Both the position numbers and the translations under genes were made by a program. Source: Prosthecobacter debontii (lineage in GTDB: Bacteria; Verrucomicrobiota; Verrucomicrobiia; Verrucomicrobiales; Akkermansiaceae). Taken from it: a DNA stretch of 64,000 bases. Positions 37,303-45,562 of the stretch are shown here, piece by piece; within the stretch, counting starts at the first letter, position 1; every line of letters starts with the position of its first letter. The stretch covers positions 20,583 through 84,582 of the forward strand of contig CAMAXN010000007.1 of NCBI GenBank assembly GCA_945862245.1, read 5' to 3'. The notes under the pieces were generated by a model, which was not told the DNA's origin, did no database searches, and saw only the letters and a list, made by a program, of their open reading frames with translations.

Positions 37303-38571
37303 TTGGTGAAAGGGAATATCGTTTGGAAAGTGAAATACAGCTTCGCCCTGTGTATCGCAGCGTTCATTGCTGCGATCCCGCTTCACGCCGCGCCGTTCCG
37401 TCTACTGGCCATCGGTGACTCGCTCACGGAAGAATACCGTTTCGAGACACCCTTCTCCGCACCAGACAGCAATCCGTCTGTCGCCAACGCCAAGAACTGG
37501 GTCGAGTTACTCCACGCTCACCGCCCGCTTGACTTCACGATGGGCAGCTACGCTACCTCGATCCTCAACTACCTCGATTACCGAAACGCCGGCTACGAAT
37601 ACAACTACGGTGTCCCCAGCTTCAAGGCTGAGCGCTGGGATCAGCTATTGCTATCCAATTCATTCAACCCACTCGACATCAACACAAAGTCGGAGCTCAG
37701 GAGCGATCTTTCCTCCGTGAACGCCGTCCTCATTTTCCTCGGCGGAAACGACCTTAGCCTCAGCAATACCGACGCCCAGCACGATGTGATCCGGCAGTCG
37801 ATAGTGCGCATACGCTCCTTTGTACGCGCGAACGCCCCAGAGGGCTTACCCATCATCATTGCGACAGTGCCGGACATCGGTGCAACCCCGGATGAGAAAC
37901 TTTCCGATCCCATCATGGCCGCAGCCGCCCGGCAAAGGGTGGCCACACTCAACGCAAACATCATCGCATTGGATGCCCTTCCGGACACCCACATCGCGCG
38001 TATCGACACCCTTACCGACCGGCTCTACGACCAGCAACCGTTTCACATCAACGGCACGCTTTTTACTTACCAACCCAACTCGCAGAATCCGCCGCTGCAT
38101 CTCTTTTGCAAGGACGGATTCCACCCTGGCAGCGCCACACATGCACTAATCGCCAACGAGATACTGAAAGCTATCAACGGCTTCGCCGCAAATCCCATCG
38201 CGCTTTTAACGAACCGGGAAATCCTCGCTGATATCCTCGGACAAAACCCGGAACAGCCGCTCATCGACTACCTCGGCGGCGTAAGCGACGATGGCGATAA
38301 TCTGCCTGGTCTTATCGAATACCTGCTGGGCACTGACCCAGCCAAACCTGACTCCGGTCTCACCTTCTCCGCCAACGGCACCGCCTCCTACACCCCCTCC
38401 GCCGCCGCCCTGCGCTTCGCCGATCTTTCCGTACTTCAATCCACAACCCTCAAAAACGACTGGATCCCTGTCCCTTTGCAAAACATTCAACTCCTCCCCA
38501 ATGGCACCGTGAATCTCATTCCCTCCGCCCCGAAACTCTTCTATAAATTCGCCGCGACCCCAAAGCCATAG
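37303..38571 (+). CDS. Secreted SGNH/GDSL hydrolase
   Basis: 422 residues by the longest frame (TTG 37303; GTG 37306 is equally possible). An in-frame GTG at 37330 gives a cleaner signal peptide, MKYSFALCIAAFIAAIPLHAA, so the true start is uncertain. The esterase core has block I AIGDSLTEEY (Ser40), block III LGGNDLSL, and block V DGFHPG with the catalytic Asp/His. The last 100 residues (from LIDYLGGVSDDGDNLPGL) are a repeat-like C-terminal region with a calcium-loop pattern, possibly for anchoring or sorting. Substrate is unknown. Confidence 0.8.
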   Translation: MVKGNIVWKVKYSFALCIAAFIAAIPLHAAPFRLLAIGDSLTEEYRFETPFSAPDSNPSVANAKNWVELLHAHRPLDFTMGSYATSILNYLDYRNAGYEYNYGVPSFKAERWDQLLLSNSFNPLDINTKSELRSDLSSVNAVLIFLGGNDLSLSNTDAQHDVIRQSIVRIRSFVRANAPEGLPIIIATVPDIGATPDEKLSDPIMAAAARQRVATLNANIIALDALPDTHIARIDTLTDRLYDQQPFHINGTLFTYQPNSQNPPLHLFCKDGFHPGSATHALIANEILKAINGFAANPIALLTNREILADILGQNPEQPLIDYLGGVSDDGDNLPGLIEYLLGTDPAKPDSGLTFSANGTASYTPSAAALRFADLSVLQSTTLKNDWIPVPLQNIQLLPNGTVNLIPSAPKLFYKFAATPKP

Positions 38572-38573
38572 TG

Positions 38574-38837
38574 ATGCACGAAGAACTCCACACTCTCCTC
38601 CAACAGCGCCTCGCCGTAATCGCCGATCACCCTTTCCGCGACCGTGACCCCGCCGCCCACCTCGCCGCATTGCAGGAAGTTTCAGAAGTCATTCAAGCCT
38701 ACGTAGCCTCCCACCACCACGAGTTCGATGCCAAACTCCGCCACTACCTGTCCCAATCCTCATACCAGAAAGCCCTCGAGCACCTGCAGCAAATGATATT
38801 AAGCGCCCAGACCTCTTCCTTGGGATTTAAAGTTTAG
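38574..38837 (+). CDS. Small conserved-looking protein, unknown
   Basis: 87 residues from ATG 38574, 2 nt after the SGNH stop. It is mostly alpha-helical, with HLAALQEVSEVIQAYVASHHHEFDAKL (quoted in part) in the middle and a short tail SSLGFKV. The tail and stop codon lie inside repeat copy 4, so its C-terminus may have been supplied by the repeat. The gene abuts recF. No family recognised. Confidence 0.65.
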   Translation: MHEELHTLLQQRLAVIADHPFRDRDPAAHLAALQEVSEVIQAYVASHHHEFDAKLRHYLSQSSYQKALEHLQQMILSAQTSSLGFKV

Positions 38838-38850
38838 AGTTTAAAGTTTT
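38815..38850 (+). repeat. Dispersed AT-rich heptad repeat, copy 4 (abuts recF)
   Basis: CTTCCTTGGGA followed by TTTAAAG, TTTAGAG, TTTAAAG and TTTT. The most regular copy. It contains the stop codon of the small upstream gene and ends at the TTG start of recF. Confidence 0.75.
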
Positions 38851-39913
38851 GCTCAATCACCTCCGCCTCCAGAACTTCCGCTGCTTCAGCTCCCTTGAGC
38901 TCGACGCACCGGAGCAGGGCGTTATTCTCATCGGCGACAACGCCCGCGGCAAAACCTCAATCCTAGAGGCCATTTGCGTTCTTGTCCGTCTACAGTCGCC
39001 ACGTTGCAACGGTTTTCACACCCTCACGAAGCTCTCAACTCCGGGCTTTGGCATCGCCGGCGATCCCTGGGGACAAGAGCGGAAAATCAAGAACACCAAC
39101 GGCGGCTTGTACTTCTTTGCGGATAGCGAACCGCGCGCGTCCCGCACCGCTTACCTGACGGATGGCGGCCTCATTGTCTGGATCGGCAATGAGGATCTGG
39201 CGCTCGTACGCGGCTCCGGTGAGGCTCGGCGGCAGTTCCTTGATTTCCTCGGCACCCAGCTTGATCCCGCCTACCGCAGCGCTTTCACCCGCTATAAGCG
39301 CGCCCTCCGTGCCAAAAATCTACTACTCAAAGAACCACGCCTCCGTTTGCCCGAACTCATCGCCTACGAGGACATCCTCATTGAGCACGGCACCTTCCTC
39401 ACACAAAGCCGCGCCCGCCTCGTCGCCGATCTTTCGCCCCTTGTCGCGGCTACCCAGAGGGACATCTCCGGGAAAGACGAAGCCATCACCCTAACTTACC
39501 TACCCGCCTCCGGACCCTGCATGAAGGACTCAATCCTCCAAGCTCGCCAGCGCGAAACCGCCACCCGCCAGTCCGTAGTCGGTCCCCACCGCGACGACGT
39601 CTCTATCCGCCTCCACGGCATGACTGCATCGGACTACGCTAGCGAGGGGCAACAGCGCACCATCGCCCTCGCGCTAAAGCTTGCCCAAGGCGATCTCCTG
39701 CAAGCCCGCCGTGGTAATACCCCCATCTACCTGCTCGACGACATCTTCGGCGAGCTCGACCCATCCCGCCGCAATGCTCTCCTCCGCCACCTCCCCCCCC
39801 TCGCTCAAAAATTCATCACCACCACTCACCTTGGCTGGCGTGACTCCTCCAAGGAAACCAACCTGCTACCGGTCCTACGTGTAGTGGCGAACGCCGTGGA
39901 AAAAGTTCCCTGA
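38849..39913 (+). CDS. recF: DNA replication/repair protein RecF
   Basis: 354 residues, an SMC-like ATPase that loads recombination proteins at gaps. The start is TTG 38849 directly at the end of repeat copy 4; MLNHLRLQNFRCFSSLEL has the family pattern 'L..L.NFR.......L'. Walker A is IGDNARGKTSIL, the signature ASEGQQRTIALALKLAQ, and Walker B YLLDDIFGELD. RecF is usually beside dnaA/dnaN/gyrB; none of these lies here, so it is a dispersed copy of the gene, as in some PVC bacteria. A 284-bp gap follows. Confidence 0.92.
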   Translation: MLNHLRLQNFRCFSSLELDAPEQGVILIGDNARGKTSILEAICVLVRLQSPRCNGFHTLTKLSTPGFGIAGDPWGQERKIKNTNGGLYFFADSEPRASRTAYLTDGGLIVWIGNEDLALVRGSGEARRQFLDFLGTQLDPAYRSAFTRYKRALRAKNLLLKEPRLRLPELIAYEDILIEHGTFLTQSRARLVADLSPLVAATQRDISGKDEAITLTYLPASGPCMKDSILQARQRETATRQSVVGPHRDDVSIRLHGMTASDYASEGQQRTIALALKLAQGDLLQARRGNTPIYLLDDIFGELDPSRRNALLRHLPPLAQKFITTTHLGWRDSSKETNLLPVLRVVANAVEKVP

Positions 39914-40197
39914 ATATTGATCTCAGCCCTGCGGCGCGATCCATGTGTTGAAAATATGAAAATGTTGTATTCATGCTGAGCTCTGATCTGAACTAAGCAG
40001 GTAGAGCGATCATCAGCAACTTGGCCGATGCATCAGGTTAAGCCAACCCACAAGGCGTTCGGGGGACGGCTCATGAACCACCGCTTCATGAATAACACGC
40101 ACGCTTCATACCAATTCGAATTAATCTTAAGCTGTCTAATGTGCTGATATGGTGAAATCACGCTTTCCTTTTCTAACCTAAATTATATATTGTAAGT
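39914..40197. other. Intergenic stretch without an evident gene
   Basis: No RNA gene or open frame with family similarity is visible. The right end is AT-rich (TTATATATTG just before the ATG at 40198) and may hold a promoter. No clear terminator for recF is seen. Confidence 0.45.
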
Positions 40198-40917
40198 ATG
40201 AAATCACAAAAAATTGCAATGCTCTGCATCGCATTTTCTCTGTATTTTTTTGCAGATGCGAAGGCCGAAAGAAAATCGCTCCTAGATTCAGAACCGGGCG
40301 TCATTTACCTAGCGCAAACCCTCAAGGTGCCTATCAAACTTATGGTAATCAAGGAAGCTAGCGTCTTCTCGGACAAGGAAGGCAAAATCCGTCTAGGATA
40401 TCTGAAAGCAGATCAGACGGTGGAACTAGAGGGAATGACCGAAAAAGCCTATCGGGTGCGCGGGCAAAGCCGTACAAATAATGGAATCGTCGGCTGGGTG
40501 GGACCTCACGCCTTCAGCCACCCACAGGAGGATTTCGTAGCCAAACTTAAACAGCTCTACGAACGCCAGATCATGGTTAACAAGATCATCGAGGAGCAAG
40601 GAATCGCTATCGGCATGACCCTAGATGAGGTGAACAAATCACGCGGTAAGCCCACAAAAACCTCAGTTCGTCGCACTATTAAGGGCGAGGCAGGAAGCTG
40701 GGAATACATCGATTACGATGAAGTGAAACACTACATCACAAGAGTTGATCCAGTCTCCGGACAAGCATTCCGGCAACTTTCCCACGTCACTCGAGAGGAA
40801 ACGGGAAAAACGCTAGTGGAGTTCAAGGACGGGTTGGTTACCGCGTTGCAGGAAGATGAAGACAACGGCCCGGGCAACATCCGGATTATCATCCCACCGC
40901 TGGTGTTTGGTTGGTGA
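40198..40917 (+). CDS. Secreted protein with SH3-like region, unknown
   Basis: 239 residues. A signal peptide (MKSQKIAMLCIAFSLYFFADAKA) is followed by VIKEASVFSDKEGKIRLGYL and a YRVRGQSRTNNGIVGWVG block, a pattern of bacterial SH3-like domains that sense cell-wall peptides. The second half has GIAIGMTLDEVNKSRGKPTKT, an element common in small outer-membrane BamE/SmpA-like proteins ('GMT..EV...LG.P'). Role in envelope structure is possible but not proven. Convergent with the AsmA-like gene, 5 nt apart. Confidence 0.6.
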   Translation: MKSQKIAMLCIAFSLYFFADAKAERKSLLDSEPGVIYLAQTLKVPIKLMVIKEASVFSDKEGKIRLGYLKADQTVELEGMTEKAYRVRGQSRTNNGIVGWVGPHAFSHPQEDFVAKLKQLYERQIMVNKIIEEQGIAIGMTLDEVNKSRGKPTKTSVRRTIKGEAGSWEYIDYDEVKHYITRVDPVSGQAFRQLSHVTREETGKTLVEFKDGLVTALQEDEDNGPGNIRIIIPPLVFGW

Positions 40918-40922
40918 AACAC

Positions 40923-42566
40923 TTAGCGTGCGCTGTATTTATAAATATCCTCGGATTGCTTGAGGGTGAGATCTTGAATATCACCCTCAAGCGGCACCCT
41001 CATCAGGATGCGACCCGCCAGATCCCTGAGTGGATAGATCTCGGAGAGCTTGGCTGCTTTAGCGAAAGTTTCCTTGGGAAAGCTGACCTCAAACTCTCCT
41101 TCATAACGCATACTGCGCAAAAAATCCTGAGCTCCAAGCACCTCATCTTTCCTGTTCTTTAGAGTGACTGCCAGCTTATCAAAAAGGATTTCGTCACCCG
41201 TGTTGACGGATCCTTGCCGATTTGCTTCATCAACCTGCCTGCCACCACTTTCCAAGTCCATCCCCAGTCTTTCATCCAATTCGTAATCATTGAGTATAAT
41301 ATCATGATAATCCAAACTAGCAGAGGCTGGCGACTCCGTAGACTCTTCGTTGGTCGCCGGGCGCGCAGTCATACTGCCTTGCATACTCACTAGGTTGTCC
41401 GCCTTAAGTTTCGCACCTGTGATTTCGAGCCTACCCGCAAGGATTTTCATGTGGAAGCCGCCTTCGCGGAAGTCTAAGCGTTTGTAGTTATTGTATGGAT
41501 CAACCATACTGATCGCGCGAAGTAAATGAATGCGATCACGAACCGTAATGTAGTCCTCTCCCTCAAGTACCAAATTCCCTTCGAAGCTAATCCCATCGCT
41601 CTCGGCGCTCGAGTTGGTCAAACCAGACACATCCAACTCACCAGAGATTCGCCCATCCACGAAATTGCGGAGAGCAATAGGGACAAGGGAGGAAATATTA
41701 ATATTACGCAACATCAGCTTACCGCTGACTTCTGGCTCCATGCCCGCCTTTACCTTCACCCCCAGTAGCGTTACAGTACCAGTGTTTGTTTTGAAATTGG
41801 CCTTCTCAATGACTAGGCCTTTCCTTCCGAATTGGACAACGATTTCCTCAATGTTCAGTCGACTAAAGAAGTTCTGGGAAAAGGTACCTCCCCTGAACCT
41901 CAGCTTCCAACCCTCAGGTAGTCTTTTTGCTGTCATTTGGCTGCCAATAATTGCGCCGCGTGTGCCTTCCGTGAAGCCCCACATCATAGACATATCTTTC
42001 ACGACGATCTGTTCCAACTTCAGTTTACCGGTATCCTGAAAATACACGTTAGCCATGGATTCAGCTGCCTCATGCGACTCCGCACCAGCGTGCAAGCTCA
42101 TGCTCACTTTTGAAATTGTGACAGTACCGGGATCCCACTCTTTCTGGAAATCGCAAAAAAGGCCGCGTTTGCAAATCATATTGCGAATATCCAACTCTGA
42201 GAAAAAACTCCCTGCCTTGCCTGTCATGGCGAGACGACTGATCATGAGTTGCCCGCGATGGCTAGTGAGACCAGTCATTAGATACTCATCTGCATTGAGC
42301 CTCTGAATGAATGAGGTTCTCAAATCTGCAATGAACGATTCCGAATTGGGTTGTTTCGTCAGGAAGATGATAAATCCGACCGCGAGAAGGACCAGAAACA
42401 CAAAAATGCGCGCCGCTATCCTCAGTAAATGGAATGTAAATGTCCCATTAGCGCTTTCGCCGGAAACAGTATACCTCAACTGGAACCAAAATCCCTGCTT
42501 GGAAATCCATTCGTTCAGGCGCTGGTGGAAGTTTTCGAATTGATCCGGCTCTGTTTGTGTATTCAT
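40923..42566 (-). CDS. AsmA-like membrane-anchored protein
   Basis: 547 residues from ATG 42566 (MNTQTEPDQFENF). One membrane segment at about 47-69, then a long beta-rich periplasmic region (repeats such as LVIEKANFKTNTGTVTL and GRISGELDVSGLTN) typical of AsmA/TamB-type bridges that help lipid or protein transport between membranes. The longer open frame from 42659 adds 31 residues without support. It is divergent from scpA; 66 bp separate the starts. The call rests on layout and repeat style. Confidence 0.65.
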   Translation of the reverse strand: MNTQTEPDQFENFHQRLNEWISKQGFWFQLRYTVSGESANGTFTFHLLRIAARIFVFLVLLAVGFIIFLTKQPNSESFIADLRTSFIQRLNADEYLMTGLTSHRGQLMISRLAMTGKAGSFFSELDIRNMICKRGLFCDFQKEWDPGTVTISKVSMSLHAGAESHEAAESMANVYFQDTGKLKLEQIVVKDMSMMWGFTEGTRGAIIGSQMTAKRLPEGWKLRFRGGTFSQNFFSRLNIEEIVVQFGRKGLVIEKANFKTNTGTVTLLGVKVKAGMEPEVSGKLMLRNINISSLVPIALRNFVDGRISGELDVSGLTNSSAESDGISFEGNLVLEGEDYITVRDRIHLLRAISMVDPYNNYKRLDFREGGFHMKILAGRLEITGAKLKADNLVSMQGSMTARPATNEESTESPASASLDYHDIILNDYELDERLGMDLESGGRQVDEANRQGSVNTGDEILFDKLAVTLKNRKDEVLGAQDFLRSMRYEGEFEVSFPKETFAKAAKLSEIYPLRDLAGRILMRVPLEGDIQDLTLKQSEDIYKYSAR

Positions 42567-42632
42567 GCTACGCCCACATGAAGCCTCATCGGCTCCTAGC
42601 TTGCTAGTAGAAACTTCGCCAACCACGACATC

Positions 42633-43400
42633 TTGGAAACCACCGAATATAAAGTCCACCTCGAGATCTTCGAGGGCCCGCTCGACCTACTCCTTTATCT
42701 CATCAAGAAGGACGAAATCGATATTCACTCGATTTCCATAGAGCGGATTACCAAGCAATACCTAAATTACATCAACACCTTCAAGCTCCTCAACATCGAC
42801 CTCGCCTCCGAGTTCATCGTGATGGCCGCGAACCTGATGTATCTCAAATCTCGCACGCTACTGCCGCGTACCGAGCAGCCGCCGGAAGTTGACACTGAGG
42901 AGGACGATCCACGCTGGGAGCTGATCCGCCAGCTCATCGAGTATAAAAAATTCAAGGACGCCGCAGGTTTTCTCTCACTCCGGGAGTTGGAGCAGCAGGG
43001 CCGCTTCGCCCACCAGCCAGATCCCGGCAGCAAACCACCCGAGGAACCCGTCACCTTAGCAGAGGTGTCGATTTTCGACCTTATCCGCGCTTTTCAAAAT
43101 GTCCTCAAGCGCTTCGAGGAGTCCCACGACTTCGGCGATATTGTTGATGACCGCTACACTGTCTCCGATAAGATCGAGTTCCTCCTCTCCCATTTCACAC
43201 CCGGTCAAGCACTCACCTTCGATGTCCTTTTCCAATCCGCATCAACCAAGGCCGAGGTGATAGTAACCTTCCTCGCCGTGCTCGAACTTATGAAACTCAA
43301 CCAGTTTGTCGTCCGCCAGGATCACCTTCTCGGCACCATCACTGTAGAGCGCCGCACGGCGATGGATATGGGCCATGAAGAAAGCGAAGACTACAATTGA
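42633..43400 (+). CDS. scpA: Segregation and condensation protein A
   Basis: 255 residues, the kleisin that bridges SMC heads for chromosome condensation. The start is TTG 42633 (METTEYKVHLEIFEGPLDLLLYLIKKDEIDIH, quoted in part), with the family's 'F.GPLDLLL.LI....ldi.di....i'. LASEFIVMAANLMYLKSRTLLP follows, and a winged-helix C-terminus ends at ELMKLNQFVVRQ. The ScpB gene is not beside it. Its stop overlaps the next gene by one nucleotide (TGATG). Confidence 0.93.
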   Translation: METTEYKVHLEIFEGPLDLLLYLIKKDEIDIHSISIERITKQYLNYINTFKLLNIDLASEFIVMAANLMYLKSRTLLPRTEQPPEVDTEEDDPRWELIRQLIEYKKFKDAAGFLSLRELEQQGRFAHQPDPGSKPPEEPVTLAEVSIFDLIRAFQNVLKRFEESHDFGDIVDDRYTVSDKIEFLLSHFTPGQALTFDVLFQSASTKAEVIVTFLAVLELMKLNQFVVRQDHLLGTITVERRTAMDMGHEESEDYN

Positions 43401-43885
43401 TGCCATTTCAGATCTTTCGCCACTGCTTTCAACTACCCGCCGCTATAAAAGCCATAGCCTCGGCATTTTTCGCCCTTGCCATTCCAGCCTGCCAAGTCAC
43501 AGAACAAGTCATGCCCGAAACACCCGCAGACTTAGCCGCCGCCCCCGCTGATGCCGAAACCACGGCTTCCGGCCTTGCCTCGAAAGTCCTTGCGAAAGGC
43601 ACAGGGGAAACTAAGCCCAAAGCGACCGACCTCGTTACAGTGCACTATTCCGGCTGGACCACGAACGGCAAGCTCTTCGATTCCTCCGTGGCGCGCGGCG
43701 AACCTACCTCCTTTCCTCTCAACGGAGTCATTGCTGGCTGGACGGAAGGCCTCCAGCTTATGGTGGTCGGCGAGAAACGCCGCTTCTGGATCCCCGCAAA
43801 AATGGCCTACGGTGAAAACCCGCCTGCCGGTTATCCCGCCGGAACTCTCGTATTCGACGTGGAACTCATCAGGATTGGCCGATGA
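43400..43885 (+). CDS. FKBP-type peptidyl-prolyl isomerase, lipoprotein-like
   Basis: 161 residues from ATG 43400. The N-terminus has a hydrophobic stretch ending AIPAC, so the product is likely exported and perhaps lipidated. The FKBP domain spans about 55-161: TDLVTVHYSGWTTNGKLFDSS, PTSFPLNGVIAGWTEGLQLM (in part), KRRFWIPAKMAYGENPPAG and VFDVELIRI, with the active-site Tyr, Phe and Asp of the family. Rotamase activity is expected in the periplasm. It overlaps the rhodanese gene by 4 bp (ATGA). Confidence 0.9.
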   Translation: MPFQIFRHCFQLPAAIKAIASAFFALAIPACQVTEQVMPETPADLAAAPADAETTASGLASKVLAKGTGETKPKATDLVTVHYSGWTTNGKLFDSSVARGEPTSFPLNGVIAGWTEGLQLMVVGEKRRFWIPAKMAYGENPPAGYPAGTLVFDVELIRIGR

Positions 43886-44400
43886 AAACATTCCCTAAAA
43901 AAGCAATATATGGCATGGCCCGGTTCCTCATGTTCCCTTGCCTGCTAGCCATTTGCACATTGCTTTGCGCCTGCCCAGTGCCACCGAATAAACCGATCCC
44001 CCCGCTCGATCCATCGAAAGTCGCCGAAAAAGACCAGGCCGCGGTGACTCCCACCCTGCCAACAAAGCCGGGGCAAGTATTCCGCATGCCCTTCGGCGAC
44101 CTTTATCAACTCGTCCAGGGCAACGCTGCCCTCATCTTTGATGTCCGCCCCACTATTTTCCATAAAATGGGGAACATCCCCGGCTCTATCAGCTGGCCCG
44201 AGGGCGCCTTTGAGCGGGATCTCGCCCGGCATGAGCCTCGCATCCGCGTCGCGAACTCACAAAACACGCCCATCGTGATTTATTGCACGGATCTTGCTTG
44301 CCCAGATGCTGTATCCGTTGCCACAAAGCTTGCAGTGCTAGGCCATAGCGTATCCGTCTTGCAGGGTGGATATGATGCATGGAAAACCGCAGCACCCTGA
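43882..44400 (+). CDS. Rhodanese-like lipoprotein
   Basis: 172 residues. MARFLMFPCLLAICTLLCAC gives a membrane or lipoprotein signal. Residues about 70-172 are a single rhodanese domain: NAALIFDVRPTIFHKMGNIPGSI, then the active-site loop IVIYCTDLACPDA with C135, and LQGGYDAWK near the end. Rhodanese domains move sulfane sulfur or bind it. A periplasmic location is less common for the family. It is translationally coupled to the FKBP gene (ATGA). Confidence 0.85.
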   Translation: MKTFPKKAIYGMARFLMFPCLLAICTLLCACPVPPNKPIPPLDPSKVAEKDQAAVTPTLPTKPGQVFRMPFGDLYQLVQGNAALIFDVRPTIFHKMGNIPGSISWPEGAFERDLARHEPRIRVANSQNTPIVIYCTDLACPDAVSVATKLAVLGHSVSVLQGGYDAWKTAAP

Positions 44401-44429
44401 AATCTCCGCAACCATCAAATATGCTCACC

Positions 44430-44750
44430 ATGAAATCCTTCACCAATGTCACCGCCGATTCCCTCGCAAACATCTATTTCGATGGCCGCGTTGTCTCCCA
44501 TTCCATTCACTTCGCCGACGGCACCAAGAAAACACTCGGTGTGATCTTCCCAGGTACCTACCGCTTCACGACTGGTGCGTCGGAAATAATGGAAATCATC
44601 GATGGCTCCTGCGAAGTCAACATCGATGGCTCGACAGCCACGAAATTTGTACCCACCAACGAATCCTTTGAAGTACCAGGCGACAGTGCTTTCAACGTCA
44701 CTGTGAACTCGGGAATCTGCCAATACATCTGCTCTTTCCTGCCCGCGTGA
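44430..44750 (+). CDS. ppnP: Pyrimidine/purine nucleoside phosphorylase (PpnP/DUF1255)
   Basis: 106 residues from ATG 44430 (MKSFTNVTADSLANIYFDG); ATG 44421 is three codons earlier and possible. A small cupin: GRVVSHSIHFADGTKKTLGV, IFPGTYRFTTGASEIMEI, SCEVNIDGS, and ESFEVPGDSAFNVTV match the DUF1255 pattern. E. coli PpnP phosphorolyses many nucleosides. The gene overlaps the next open frame. Identity rests on the pattern and length. Confidence 0.85.
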   Translation: MKSFTNVTADSLANIYFDGRVVSHSIHFADGTKKTLGVIFPGTYRFTTGASEIMEIIDGSCEVNIDGSTATKFVPTNESFEVPGDSAFNVTVNSGICQYICSFLPA

Positions 44751-44767
44751 CCGGGCTATTCTTTGCG

Positions 44768-45505
44768 ATGACCTGTATCCGTATCCTGCCAGTCATCGTC
44801 CCCGCATTACTCGCGGCATCGTGCAATTTCGTCACGCTGCCGCCCGCCCCGGAGCCATCACCCATCCTCGTCCAGCGCAACACGGTCGCAACCTACACCC
44901 CACATCGAACGCCGGAAGTGCAGGTTTGGCTCCTTGCTGACAGACTCCACACCGGTATGGTTTTCCCTTACGGCTGGCTCAAGGATTCCGGATTCATTTT
45001 CCCTGAACATTTTCCTGAATGTAAATTCGTCACCTTCTCGTGGGGCGACCGCCAAGCCTACGTGAACAGGCGTTGGCTCACCGCCGCCGAGATCGTGAAC
45101 GCGATCTTCCTGCCGTCCGCGTCTGTTATGGAATGCATACCGATCCGTTGGAACGTAGCCGAGGTCTCGCCGAATCAGCAGATCTGGATGAAATCCATCC
45201 CCCGCGAACGCGGTCCCTATGTCGCTGCGTTCCTCAACCATTGCACCATTCCGGATGAACAGGGCAAGCCCACCATCGTCGGTGCCTCAAGCTGGGGCGG
45301 CGGCAAACTTCTCGCCTCGCCGCAATCGTACTATTTCCCGCGCATCTGCAATGTCTGGACCGGCCAGATGCTGGAAGCCTGCGGTGCCAACATTACTCCC
45401 CTAATGTCGATCCACCGAGACACCCTCGGCTGGGAAGCAGAGCGCAACGGCTTCGCCGAAATCTGGGACGGCTCGGGGAACCAAAATTTTTCAAAGCGGA
45501 ACTAA
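44768..45505 (+). CDS. DUF2459 lipoprotein
   Basis: 245 residues from ATG 44768; a GTG at 44747 would overlap ppnP (GTGA) and cannot be excluded. LPVIVPALLAASCNF is a lipoprotein signal. The body has VWLLADRLHTGMVFPYGW, VTFSWGDRQAYVN (conserved in DUF2459) and a late WTGQMLEACG. DUF2459 members are of unknown biochemical function, and some sit in membrane-linked gene clusters. It ends the scpA operon. Confidence 0.75.
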   Translation: MTCIRILPVIVPALLAASCNFVTLPPAPEPSPILVQRNTVATYTPHRTPEVQVWLLADRLHTGMVFPYGWLKDSGFIFPEHFPECKFVTFSWGDRQAYVNRRWLTAAEIVNAIFLPSASVMECIPIRWNVAEVSPNQQIWMKSIPRERGPYVAAFLNHCTIPDEQGKPTIVGASSWGGGKLLASPQSYYFPRICNVWTGQMLEACGANITPLMSIHRDTLGWEAERNGFAEIWDGSGNQNFSKRN

Positions 45506-45562
45506 ACCGCGAAGGTTCAGGCAATGAAATGGTCATGACCAAAGTCTGTGAAACCGCAATGG

